Source: Polystyrenella longa (lineage in GTDB: Bacteria > Planctomycetota > Planctomycetia > Planctomycetales > Planctomycetaceae). Taken from it: a stretch of DNA of 64,000 bases. The stretch is from NCBI RefSeq assembly GCF_007750395.1, contig NZ_CP036281.1:4549001-4613000 (forward strand), in the 5' to 3' direction. Positions 28,250 to 37,211 of the stretch are shown here, one piece after another. The notes under the pieces were generated by a model, which worked only from the letters and a program-made list of their open reading frames with translations, had not been told where the DNA came from and did not search any database. Every line of letters starts with the position of its first letter. Positions within the stretch are counted from its first letter, which is position 1. The translations under genes and the position numbers were made by a program.

Positions 28250-28277
28250 TTGACGTAAATTGAGGGTTGTGCAAAAT
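28250..28277 (+). promoter_or_regulatory. Candidate promoter of the ompH-lpxC-lpxA operon
   Basis: TTGACG (28250-28255) and CAAAAT (28272-28277) are separated by 16 nt, just after the terminator. Matches are five and four of six. It would give a leader of about 155 nt before ompH. An alternative is TATATA at 28313 with a poor -35 box. Confidence 0.4.
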
Positions 28278-28438
28278 ACCGACCGAATCTCTGCAAGAAT
28301 ATTCTCTCCAGCTATATAAGGCTCTCTCTCAAGGAATGAGCGGGAGCGGCTTCAAGGAGGGAAATTTCCTGAGTGTAGAGAAACAAACTCGGTACAAAAC
28401 ACCAAGTCACATTCTGGAATCAATCAGTCAATATCGTC

Positions 28439-29119
28439 ATGGCTCAAGCAAGGGCCAGGGTGAAGCAAAGGAGTGCTTTAGCAGTGAAAAAACTAGTTTT
28501 GTCAATCACCGCCGTTGCTGTCATGGGAATCATTCTTTCAACCTGTACGGTCGCCACCGCACAGAATTCAGCCGGTGGTTCAAGTGCACCACATAAAATC
28601 GGTTTGATTGACATGGCTCACATCTTCAAGAACTACGAAAAGTTCAAAGATGAGCGTAAACAAATCGAGGAAGATCTCAAATCAGCATCGGAAGGTGCTA
28701 AAAGTAAGCGTCTCGAAATTGAAAAATTACAGGAAATCCTGAAGGGTATCAGCCCTACCTCCTCTGAATTCAGCGTCAGAGAAAAAGAAGTAGCGGGAGC
28801 CGTCGCTGATTTTCAGGCCGATGCCAGCGCGATTAAACGTGAACTGGTCATGAAAGAGGCGGATCTGTATAAACGGACTTATCTGGAAGTCACTGACATC
28901 ATCAGTAAGTATGCTAAAGCCTACAACTACACACTTATCTTGCGATACAGTGCAGAAACAGTGGAAGCAGATGATGGCCCACAAGACGTCATGCGTAAAA
29001 TGGGCAGCCAGGTTGTCTTCCATCAGGAAAGCGACGATATCACCAACGCAGTCCTGAAATTCATGAATGATCAATACAAACCTTCGGCCGCAAGTCGCGG
29101 AACCGGAACCCGAAAATAG
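28439..29119 (+). CDS. OmpH/Skp-like periplasmic chaperone
   Basis: 226 residues. A positively charged start and hydrophobic segment (about residues 17-40, VLSITAVAVMGIILSTCTVA) form a signal peptide or anchor. After it comes KIGLIDMAHIFKNYEKF, the typical OmpH/Skp beginning, then a long charged coiled coil (about 70-150) and a short beta segment. Skp holds outer-membrane proteins in the periplasm. It is the first gene before lpxC and lpxA, and skp-like genes commonly neighbour lpx genes. No good ribosome-binding site precedes the ATG. Confidence 0.85.
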   Translation: MAQARARVKQRSALAVKKLVLSITAVAVMGIILSTCTVATAQNSAGGSSAPHKIGLIDMAHIFKNYEKFKDERKQIEEDLKSASEGAKSKRLEIEKLQEILKGISPTSSEFSVREKEVAGAVADFQADASAIKRELVMKEADLYKRTYLEVTDIISKYAKAYNYTLILRYSAETVEADDGPQDVMRKMGSQVVFHQESDDITNAVLKFMNDQYKPSAASRGTGTRK

Positions 29120-29232
29120 ACGATGCGGTGATGCGGTCCACTTGGCCGTTGATACCAAATCAGTAGGACAGGAATCCCGGCAGTGTGGTGTCGTCATACT
29201 ACACTGTCGCTTTAATCTGAGAGCAGGACCAC

Positions 29233-30135
29233 GTGACCGCAAGCAGTCGATCGCAGACTCGCCAACAACAGACCATTAAAAAGTCTGTCTCATGCCGGGG
29301 TATCGGTTTCATCACCGGTGCGGAGATCGAAGTCCACTTTCATCCTGCCCACACAAATACGGGAATTCAGTTTCAACGAACAGATCAAGCCGGTCTCCCT
29401 GTGATACCAGCCCTGGTTGAATACTGTGTTCCTCGACAACGTCGAACAGCGTTACAGAATGGGGAATGTTCACTCGAGCTGACCGAACACGTTCTCGCTG
29501 CCCTGGCTGGGTTGCAGATCGATAACTGTCTGGTCGAAGTGAGCGGCGTCGAGTTACCCGGTGGAGACGGATCAAGTCTGATCTTCACCGAACCGTTGCT
29601 CGAAGCAGGTATCGAAGTTCAATCGGCACCTCGTCAGGTGCTGGTGATTGACCGGCAGATATCTGTTAAAAACGATCAACGGATGGAGTTATTTGTCCGA
29701 CCTGCAAATCAGGCTGAAATGCAGATTGGGTATCAACTCGATTACGGTCCTCGCTCGCCGATATTTCCACAGGTTTTTCATCTTTCCATCTCTCCGGAAA
29801 CTTTCCAGAGGGAGCTCGCCGCCAGTCGCACTTTTGTACTTCAGGATGAAGTTGAAGCACTTCGGGCATTGGGTTATGGAAAGCGGACCACCTACCAGGA
29901 TCTCCTGGTGTACGGTCCGGAAGGAGTCATTGATAATAAGCCAAGATTTGTTGACGAATGTGTTCGTCATAAAATGTTGGATTGCGTTGGGGATTTTGCT
30001 CTACTGGGTTGCGATATTCACGGATACTTCCAGGCCTATCGTTCTGGTCACGAGTTAAATCGAAAACTAATCCGTCAAATTCGCACCGAGTATCGGGGGG
30101 AGTTGGAATCAGGCTCACGCCAAAAAGTGGCCTGA
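29233..30135 (+). CDS. lpxC: UDP-3-O-acyl-N-acetylglucosamine deacetylase LpxC
   Basis: Zinc amidase for the committed step of lipid A synthesis. The start is GTG at 29233, with CAGGA upstream. Expected active-site residues are all present in the 300-residue product: Glu85-His86 in LTEHVLAALAGLQIDN, His246 and Asp250 in DECVRHKMLDCVGD, and His273 in YRSGHELNRKL. A GGDGSS segment (110-115) matches the usual DGS motif. The product is a stand-alone LpxC, not fused to FabZ. It lies between ompH and lpxA. Confidence 0.95.
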   Translation: MTASSRSQTRQQQTIKKSVSCRGIGFITGAEIEVHFHPAHTNTGIQFQRTDQAGLPVIPALVEYCVPRQRRTALQNGECSLELTEHVLAALAGLQIDNCLVEVSGVELPGGDGSSLIFTEPLLEAGIEVQSAPRQVLVIDRQISVKNDQRMELFVRPANQAEMQIGYQLDYGPRSPIFPQVFHLSISPETFQRELAASRTFVLQDEVEALRALGYGKRTTYQDLLVYGPEGVIDNKPRFVDECVRHKMLDCVGDFALLGCDIHGYFQAYRSGHELNRKLIRQIRTEYRGELESGSRQKVA

Positions 30136-30168
30136 ATCCATCGCAGATAGAGGCACAAGGATGTCGCC

Positions 30169-31023
30169 ATGTCTCGGAAGATTTCACATTTAGCTTATGT
30201 CGATCCGCGAGCGGAACTAGCCGATGACGTTGAAGTCGGCCCGTTTTGTTATGTAGGTCCGCGAGTCGCCTTGGGACGAGGCTGTCGATTAGACAGTCAC
30301 GTAACTCTGGTTGGCCACACGATTGTCGGGGAGCGTAACCGCTTCTATCCGAACGCCGTTGTGGGTGCGGATCCGCAGGATATCAGTTACCAGGAATCGG
30401 AAACAGAAGTCATCATTGGAGATGACAACGTTTTCCGTGAAGGGGTAACCGTTAATCGTGGAGCGGAAAAAGAAGATCACGTTACGCGCATCGGCAATCG
30501 AAATATGCTGATGGCGAACAGCCACGTCGCGCACAACTGCCATATCCATAATGGGGTCATCCTGGTGAATGGTGTGCTGCTGGGTGGTCACGTGCATGTT
30601 CACGATGGTGCCATCATCTCGGGGAACTGCGTCGTGCACCATTTCTCGACGATTGGCAAACTGTCATTCGTCAGCGGTGGCTGCCGTGTACCACACGACA
30701 TTCCTCCCTTCATGCTAGCTGCGGGAAGTGATAATCCGACAATCCGGACAATCAATCTCGTCGGGATGCAACGTTCGGGAATCAGTCGAGAGACCATCAG
30801 CCTGATCAAACGCGCCTACAAAATGCTGTACCGCGAGTTCAAGACGCTCGATGAAATTCGGGAATTATTCTCGACTGAACTGGAAACTGTACTGCCCATC
30901 GAACTGGCGAGTTTGTTAACATTTATCGATCAACAACGCAAAGGACGCATGGGCCGCGCTAGGGAAGCGTTTCGGAATACCCCTGCATCTGCCGATGGAT
31001 CGAAAGAACGGAGAGCGGCATGA
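30169..31023 (+). CDS. lpxA: Acyl-ACP--UDP-N-acetylglucosamine O-acyltransferase LpxA
   Basis: First acyltransferase of lipid A synthesis, a trimeric left-handed beta-helix protein. The 284-residue product shows hexapeptide repeats over about residues 1-190 and the catalytic histidine in NSHVAHNC (His122, equivalent to E. coli His125), then the C-terminal helical domain (TISLIKRAYKMLYREF). The stop codon overlaps the next gene's start (ATGA), so the two are probably translationally coupled. Whether it acylates an oxygen or a nitrogen at position 3 cannot be told from sequence by eye. Confidence 0.95.
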   Translation: MSRKISHLAYVDPRAELADDVEVGPFCYVGPRVALGRGCRLDSHVTLVGHTIVGERNRFYPNAVVGADPQDISYQESETEVIIGDDNVFREGVTVNRGAEKEDHVTRIGNRNMLMANSHVAHNCHIHNGVILVNGVLLGGHVHVHDGAIISGNCVVHHFSTIGKLSFVSGGCRVPHDIPPFMLAAGSDNPTIRTINLVGMQRSGISRETISLIKRAYKMLYREFKTLDEIRELFSTELETVLPIELASLLTFIDQQRKGRMGRAREAFRNTPASADGSKERRAA

Positions 31024-32096
31024 GCCGGTTGAAACTGGGCGTAATCGGTGTCGGAGCACTGGGTCGACACCATGCTCGAATTCTATCCGAGATGAACGGA
31101 GTCGATCTAGTCGGCGTCGCGGAAGTCAATCCCGAACAGGGTCAATCCGTCGCGGCTGCCTGCAATACAACCTGGTACACCGACCCGAACGAATTGCTCG
31201 ACAAAGTCGATGCGGCCTCCATTGTCGTTCCTTCTATCTATCACCTGGACGTCGCTAAAAAATTCATCAGCCGCGGCTTACCCGTGATGATCGAGAAACC
31301 GCTTGCTGCAACCTATGCCGACGCTTCGCGTATTTTTGAACTTGCTGAAAAGCACTCCTGTCTGGTTCAAGTAGGACATATCGAACGGTTTAATCCCGCT
31401 TTCCAGATGGTGGCCGATAGCTGTTCCACTCCTAAATACATTCGCTGCGAGCGCCTCGCCCCGTTTACCTTCCGATCTACAGACATCGGCGTCGTCCATG
31501 ACCTGATGATCCACGATATCGATCTGGTCCTCGCACTCAACAATTCGCCGCTCGCCCGCGTGGAAGCTTTCGGCGCTTCTGTCGTCAGCGACCACGAAGA
31601 CTGCGCCCAAGCCCGGCTACACTTTGAAAATGGCTGCATCGCCGACTTGAATGCCAGCCGGATTCACCCCGAAGCCCGCCGCACTCTGCATTGCTGGGGT
31701 TATGAGGGAAGTTTCACCGCCGACCTGAACACACGAGAAGTCTCATCTTTCAAACCGGGCGAAACATTAAAACATGGTCCATCGCTGACGGAACGGTCTC
31801 GACGACCGGGGGCCGATATCGAACAGATGAAACAAGACATCTTCGGTAAACAAATCGAAATGGATCAGGTCACTCTTCCGAAAGTGGATGCACTGACGGC
31901 CGAGTTACAGAACTTCGTCGACAGCATTCTGCAGGGTGTTCAACCTGTCGTAAACGCCCAAGCGGGTCTCTCCGCCATGGAAGTCGCCGAAGCCGTCCTT
32001 ACGTCGATTAAGAGCCATCAATGGGAAGGTTCGAAAGCAGGCCCAGTTGGACCGCATTTCGAAATTCCCGCCGCAGCCGGTCTGCGGGTCGCTTAA
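31020..32096 (+). CDS. Gfo/Idh/MocA family oxidoreductase, GnnA-like by context
   Basis: NAD-dependent sugar oxidoreductase family, 358 residues. The Rossmann nucleotide motif is GVIGVGALGRHHARIL (residues 7-22) and the family EKP motif is in VMIEKPLAA. GHIERFNPAF and HDLMIHDIDLVLAL follow, with the conserved Asp/His-type catalytic region. It overlaps lpxA by 4 bp. In Acidithiobacillus, gnnA (same family) sits next to lpxA and, with aminotransferase gnnB, makes the 3-amino sugar nucleotide for amide-linked lipid A. No gnnB homologue is adjacent here, so this role is inference. A different nucleotide-sugar oxidation is possible. Confidence 0.8.
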   Translation: MSRLKLGVIGVGALGRHHARILSEMNGVDLVGVAEVNPEQGQSVAAACNTTWYTDPNELLDKVDAASIVVPSIYHLDVAKKFISRGLPVMIEKPLAATYADASRIFELAEKHSCLVQVGHIERFNPAFQMVADSCSTPKYIRCERLAPFTFRSTDIGVVHDLMIHDIDLVLALNNSPLARVEAFGASVVSDHEDCAQARLHFENGCIADLNASRIHPEARRTLHCWGYEGSFTADLNTREVSSFKPGETLKHGPSLTERSRRPGADIEQMKQDIFGKQIEMDQVTLPKVDALTAELQNFVDSILQGVQPVVNAQAGLSAMEVAEAVLTSIKSHQWEGSKAGPVGPHFEIPAAAGLRVA

Positions 32097-32237
32097 CGAC
32101 AATTCGTCTACGAGCACGTCTCAATACACCCCTGCCGCCCATACGCCTGATTGCGCCAGCTTCAACTGGCGTCTGCCCTGGCCGAAACATATAATAAATC
32201 TCTTATCCGATTGCGTATCGAGGGAGATTTCTAATAC

Positions 32238-35200
32238 ATGTTTCGAATCGTTCATGAACGGGCGTTGTGGCTCGACTTTATCTTTGCAGGATTGATTCTG
32301 TGCGGATTTCTGACTCCAATTTCTGGAGCCGACCCCACCAGCAACGCCAATGAGAATCAGTTCTCAGCTGATCAGTTGGAATTCTTCGAGAAAGAGATTC
32401 GCCCGATTCTGGCGAACCGCTGCTACGATTGCCACGGTCCAGAAACGGAGGAAGCCAATCTCCGGCTCGACTCGCGCCCCTCAGTTCTAAAAGGGGGCGA
32501 CACGGGGCCCAGCATCGTCCCTGGACATCCGAAACAGAGCGAACTGATCGATGCCATCAATTACGAGGCGGGCGGCTACCAGATGCCTCCAGACGGCAAA
32601 CTGCAGGCCGAAGAAATCGCATCTTTAACCCGCTGGGTGCAAGAAGGGGCCCCCTGGCCTGCAGAAGAAGTTGAAGAATCTGCGACCGGTGACGGATTCA
32701 ACCTGGCCGAACGAGCAAAGCATTGGTCTTTCCAACCAGTCAAGAAAGTGACTCCTCCAGCGGTCACGGATACCAATTGGCCCCTGCAATCGCTGGATCA
32801 TTTCATTCTTCGTGAGCTCGAAAAGTCTGAAATCGCTCCCGCTCCACCGGCCGACAGCGAGGTTTGGCTCCGTAGAGTGACTTTCGACCTGACAGGACTA
32901 CCACCAACAATTGAAGAACGAGACGACTTCCTCAACGACAATTCCGAAACCGCCTACGAGAAAGTTGTAGACCGTCTTCTGGCGTCCGATCAATACGGCG
33001 TGCGCTGGGGACGTCATTGGCTGGACCTGATGAGGTTCGCCGAATCATACGGTCACGAATTCGACTACGACATCTACCATGCCTGGCGCTACCGGGATTA
33101 CGTCGTCAATGCCTTCAATCAGGACCTGCCCTACGATCAGTTCATTAAAGAGCATGTTGCCGGCGACTTGTTTGAAAATCCACGCCGATCCGCAACTGGT
33201 CAGAATGAGTCCGTACAGGCAACCGCCTTTTACTGGTTGGGCCAAGGTAAACATTCCCCCGTTGATATCCGCTCCGAAGAATGCGATCTCGTCGATAATC
33301 AGATTGATGTCCTCACAAAAAGTTTCCTCGGACTCACCGTCTCCTGCGCCCGCTGCCACGACCACAAATTCGATCCGATCACCACCAAAGATTACTATGC
33401 TCTCGCCGGTTACCTGCAGTCCTCCCGCTCGGACTGGACAATCATCAACGACACTCCTGCGGTTCAGGAAACGTTGCACCAACTGGACGAACTCACCACC
33501 ACCGGTCACCAGAAAGTCAGCCAGAGAATTCTCTCCGAACTGGCTTTACAGCTTGAATCTGACAACACGCTGCTCAACCGCCTGAAGGAAGGATTGTTCG
33601 CGCAAGAGAGCATCTCTTCAGAAGCGCATCCATTCCATTTATGGAAAGAAATTGCTTCTAACGAGGACTCGGCCCGTAGACGAGAGATCCTGGGACAAGC
33701 GGATACCTCCATTAAAGAGGACGCAAAATTCCGCGAACAGGCCGTCTCCTTCGCGACATTCACACCAGCAGAATCGGCTGATTGGTTCCTGAGACATTTC
33801 GTAAAAGAAGAACGATTCTCTCAGTCGGGAGAACTCTCTTTGTCCGCACTTGGGGATGGAAAATGGGAATTCATCACCGGTGGTGCTCTGCACACTGGCC
33901 AACTTGGAAAGCAGATGCAAGGTTCTTACCGGTCGCCCACGTTTGAAGTTGAACACAATTTTATACACTACCGAATTCGTAAACAGGGTGGAGAACCGAC
34001 ACAAACCCGAGGATACAAACAAGGCCCGGTCAACTTAGTCGTCGATGGATTGATATTGATCAAGAACCCGCTGTACGGTTCCCTTTCACTCGCCCTTCCG
34101 ATCGATGGATCCACTGTCTGGTTGTCCCAACAGGTCGACAGGGCGATAGGTCACCGGGCCTATATTGAGATTCTAGACGAAGACGATGGCGACATCGTCG
34201 TGGAAAAAATCCTCTTTTCGAACAATCCCAATCCCCCTCTGATACTTACGAATGAAGCCGTTTCCAGCACGCTGTTCGACATGGTTCCCATTGACGTCGA
34301 TGATCCAATTGACGTCGATGCCGCCTGTTTCAATCTGATTAAAAATATCACTTCTCGGGCAGCCAACGATTTACGAGGTCTCAACCCGGCGGAGATCGAA
34401 TTGCTCAATAACGTTTTGAGTGTGGCAGTTCCGCTATTTAACGAAGAGGTCCAGCATTCGATTGATCGTTTTCAATTGGCTGTGGAACAATTGCAGAAAC
34501 AAATTCCGAAACCGGAAAAGATCACCGCAATCACCGCAGGCACTCCGGAAAATGAATACGTCTTGATTCGTGGCAATCATGAAAAACTCGGCGAGCCTGT
34601 TCCTCGACGATTTCTGGAAGCCCTCGATCCGGACGCCGCTAAGTCGGGTACAAACTCAAACCGGTTGAAACTGGCCGATAAAATTGCTTCACCAGAAAAC
34701 CCATTAACCGCACGAGTCATCGTGAATCGACTTTGGTTACATCATTTTGGACGTGGCATCGTCGCTTCTCCCGACAATTTTGGAATCCTGGGGGAAGCTC
34801 CATCGCATCCGGATCTTCTCGATTTCCTGGCGACCGAGTTAGTACAACAGAAGTGGTCACTGAAAGCGATCCACCGTCAGATGGTTCTTTCCCAAACATA
34901 TCGTATGGCGAGCGAACTGGCAGATGCTCATGCTGAAGAACAGGATCCTGCCAATCTGCTCTGGCACCGTATGCCGATCCGCCGCCTCGAAGCCGAAGCG
35001 ATTCGTGATAGTGTGCTGTCCGTCTCTGGTCAACTCGATCTGAAACTGGGTGGTCTTTCAGTCTCACCCCACCTGACCGATTTCATGGAAGGACGTGGGC
35101 GACCGTCACAGTCAGGGCCACTGGATGGGGATCGGCGGCGCAGCATATATCTGATGGTTCGGCGCAATTTTCTCAACCCAATGTTTCTCGCTTTCGATTT

Positions 35201-35540
35201 CCCGACGCCCCATACTACGATGGGCCGCCGATCCGTCTCCAACGTACCCGCTCAGGCCCTCACGATGATGAACAACCCTTTCGTCGTGGTACAGGCAAAA
35301 TTGTGGGCAGAATCAATTCTTGAAAACGAATCGGCCAGCGACTCGGATAAAGACCGAATCGTCCGCATGTATTTACAGGCCTTTGGACGAGAACCAAAAC
35401 AGGAAGAGGTAGACCTCGGAGTCACCTTCCTCGAACAGCAACGGCAGGAATACACGGGTGATCCTGAAAGCGACTTAAAGAGCTGGTCCGACTACGCTCA
35501 TGTTCTGTTCAATGTAAAAGATTTCATCTACCTCAATTGA
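32238..35540 (+). CDS. Planctomycete cytochrome c / DUF1549 / DUF1553 protein
   Basis: 1100 residues. A hydrophobic N-terminal segment (about 11-30) is a signal or anchor. The PSCyt1 cytochrome domain has heme motif CYDCH at 62-66 and a likely axial methionine in YQMPPDG (Met116). DUF1549 follows (about 180-380, WLRRVTFDLTGLPPT, GRHWLDLMRFAES), with a second CxxCH, CARCH, at 370-374. The C-terminal DUF1553 (about 800-1080) contains NPLTARVIVNRLW and NVPAQALTMMNN. Between them lies a region of beta-type sequence. Function is unknown; such proteins are abundant in planctomycetes and are usually paired with a DUF1501 gene, as here, 66 bp downstream. Confidence 0.9.
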   Translation: MFRIVHERALWLDFIFAGLILCGFLTPISGADPTSNANENQFSADQLEFFEKEIRPILANRCYDCHGPETEEANLRLDSRPSVLKGGDTGPSIVPGHPKQSELIDAINYEAGGYQMPPDGKLQAEEIASLTRWVQEGAPWPAEEVEESATGDGFNLAERAKHWSFQPVKKVTPPAVTDTNWPLQSLDHFILRELEKSEIAPAPPADSEVWLRRVTFDLTGLPPTIEERDDFLNDNSETAYEKVVDRLLASDQYGVRWGRHWLDLMRFAESYGHEFDYDIYHAWRYRDYVVNAFNQDLPYDQFIKEHVAGDLFENPRRSATGQNESVQATAFYWLGQGKHSPVDIRSEECDLVDNQIDVLTKSFLGLTVSCARCHDHKFDPITTKDYYALAGYLQSSRSDWTIINDTPAVQETLHQLDELTTTGHQKVSQRILSELALQLESDNTLLNRLKEGLFAQESISSEAHPFHLWKEIASNEDSARRREILGQADTSIKEDAKFREQAVSFATFTPAESADWFLRHFVKEERFSQSGELSLSALGDGKWEFITGGALHTGQLGKQMQGSYRSPTFEVEHNFIHYRIRKQGGEPTQTRGYKQGPVNLVVDGLILIKNPLYGSLSLALPIDGSTVWLSQQVDRAIGHRAYIEILDEDDGDIVVEKILFSNNPNPPLILTNEAVSSTLFDMVPIDVDDPIDVDAACFNLIKNITSRAANDLRGLNPAEIELLNNVLSVAVPLFNEEVQHSIDRFQLAVEQLQKQIPKPEKITAITAGTPENEYVLIRGNHEKLGEPVPRRFLEALDPDAAKSGTNSNRLKLADKIASPENPLTARVIVNRLWLHHFGRGIVASPDNFGILGEAPSHPDLLDFLATELVQQKWSLKAIHRQMVLSQTYRMASELADAHAEEQDPANLLWHRMPIRRLEAEAIRDSVLSVSGQLDLKLGGLSVSPHLTDFMEGRGRPSQSGPLDGDRRRSIYLMVRRNFLNPMFLAFDFPTPHTTMGRRSVSNVPAQALTMMNNPFVVVQAKLWAESILENESASDSDKDRIVRMYLQAFGREPKQEEVDLGVTFLEQQRQEYTGDPESDLKSWSDYAHVLFNVKDFIYLN

Positions 35541-35606
35541 ATGACATCGCCGGACTGCGTGGCCCTGACTTAAGATTCTAATCAATTAAAATCGTCTGAG
35601 TTTCTT

Positions 35607-37052
35607 ATGCAATACGATCCTCTTCATCCCCAAACGCCAACGCGTTTTTCATTTTCGCGCCGTCAACTCCTACGGCAAGCTTCCACTGGCTTCGGGGCCT
35701 TGGCCATGTCAGCTTTGGCACCGCAATTCGGATTGGCGGGGCAGGATGGTGCTCAAAATGGGTTATCACTACCGGCTACCCACCATCCCTCTAAAGCCAA
35801 GCATGTCATATTTCTGTATATGGATGGAGGAGTCTCTCATATTGACTCCTTCGACCCCAAACCTCAATTGGACAAAGAGCACGGTCAGCCATTCAAAATG
35901 AAAGTGCAACCGACGCAGTTCGATGACGTCGGCAAAGTATTAAAATGCCCTTGGAAGTTCAAAAATCACGGAGAGAGTGGCCTGCCGATCAGCGAGTTGT
36001 TCCCCCACATCGCCCAGCATGCAGATGAATTGTGTGTCGTCCGCTCGATGACCTCCAGCTTTTCGGAACATACGAACGCCAATTATTTTCTCCACACAGG
36101 CCATGGGTTACAGGGACGTCCTTCGATGGGCTCGTGGTTTACTTATGGGCTGGGGACTGAAAGCGAAAACTTACCCGGATTCGTTGTTCTGATGGGTGGA
36201 TTGATGCCACCGGGCGGCGTTGACTGCTTCCACAATGGATTTCTTCCGGCGGCCTATCAAGGTTCCATATTCAAAAAAGGAGAGGTGCCGGTTGCCGACC
36301 TGTTGCGTTCGGAAAAAACAGAATCGGCTCAACGACGAAAACTGAATCTGTTACGTCAACTTGACGAGAATGTCCTCGACCAGGCGGGGGAACACGACGA
36401 ACTGGAATCGGCCATTCGAAATTACGAACTCGCCTTTCGCATGCAGACAGCCGTCCCCGACCTGGTTGACCTCAGTCAGGAAACGGAATCTACTCAGAAG
36501 AACTATGGACTGGATTCCACCGACGAACACACGCGCAGTTATGGGCGACAGTGCTTGACGGCCCGGCGACTTGTCGAACAGGGAGTTCGCTTCATTGAGT
36601 TGACCTGTCCCAAGATCGGAGGGCTTGATCGCTGGGACCAGCATTCTGGCCTGAAATCGGGGCATGAGAAAAACGCGAAGGCGATCGACCAACCCGTTGC
36701 TGCGTTAATTGATGATTTGAAGGAACGGGGATTGCTGGACGAGACCCTAATCGTCTGGGCAGGGGAATTTGGGCGTACACCGATGGCTCAGGGAAGTGAT
36801 GGACGAGACCACAATCCGTTTGGATTCACCATCTGGATGGCGGGTGGCGGTGCCAAAGGGGGCACGATCTACGGTGCCACAGACGAATACGGATACTATG
36901 CTATTGAGAACAAACTGCAAATTCATGACTTACACGCCACGATGCTGCACCTGCTTGGAATGGACCACACCCGATTAACCAAGAGGTTCAGTAGCCGAGA
37001 CATGCGTTTAACCGACGTCCATGGAAAAGTTGTCCACGACATCATCAGTTAA
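35607..37052 (+). CDS. DUF1501 family protein with Tat signal
   Basis: 481 residues. The N-terminus has a twin-arginine signal, SRRQLLRQASTGFGALAMSA, from about residue 17, predicting folded export. The body is an alkaline-phosphatase/sulfatase-like fold: HVIFLYMDGGVSHIDSFDPK near residue 67, GRQCLTARRLVEQGVRFIEL, and the late WAGEFGRTPMAQGSDGRDHN. Function is not known. It follows the cytochrome/DUF1549/DUF1553 gene on the same strand and is probably co-transcribed and functionally paired. A strong terminator follows. Confidence 0.9.
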   Translation: MQYDPLHPQTPTRFSFSRRQLLRQASTGFGALAMSALAPQFGLAGQDGAQNGLSLPATHHPSKAKHVIFLYMDGGVSHIDSFDPKPQLDKEHGQPFKMKVQPTQFDDVGKVLKCPWKFKNHGESGLPISELFPHIAQHADELCVVRSMTSSFSEHTNANYFLHTGHGLQGRPSMGSWFTYGLGTESENLPGFVVLMGGLMPPGGVDCFHNGFLPAAYQGSIFKKGEVPVADLLRSEKTESAQRRKLNLLRQLDENVLDQAGEHDELESAIRNYELAFRMQTAVPDLVDLSQETESTQKNYGLDSTDEHTRSYGRQCLTARRLVEQGVRFIELTCPKIGGLDRWDQHSGLKSGHEKNAKAIDQPVAALIDDLKERGLLDETLIVWAGEFGRTPMAQGSDGRDHNPFGFTIWMAGGGAKGGTIYGATDEYGYYAIENKLQIHDLHATMLHLLGMDHTRLTKRFSSRDMRLTDVHGKVVHDIIS

Positions 37053-37148
37053 ATTAGAACCCATCCTGAAACCCGGTTGTGGTTCTCTTAGAGCATTTAA
37101 AATAGGGTTGGTTTTGAGCCATCAGAGGGTTTCAGGACCACTTGAAAA

Positions 37149-37188
37149 TGAAAAAGAGGGACGCCGAATTCGACGTTCCTCTTTTTCA
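37149..37188. terminator. Bidirectional terminator between convergent genes
   Basis: TGAAAAAGAGGGACG and CGTTCCTCTTTTTCA form a long stem (with G-U pairs) around a short loop. Each strand has T-rich sequence at the stem end. It lies between the DUF1501 gene (plus) and the sialidase-like gene (minus). Confidence 0.85.
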
Positions 37189-37211
37189 ATAATTCAATTT
37201 TCCGTTACGCT

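Noticed and set aside
27930-28253. 107-codon plus-strand frame upstream of the lpx operon
   Set aside because: GTG start without ribosome-binding site; it runs through the predicted terminator at 28188-28218.
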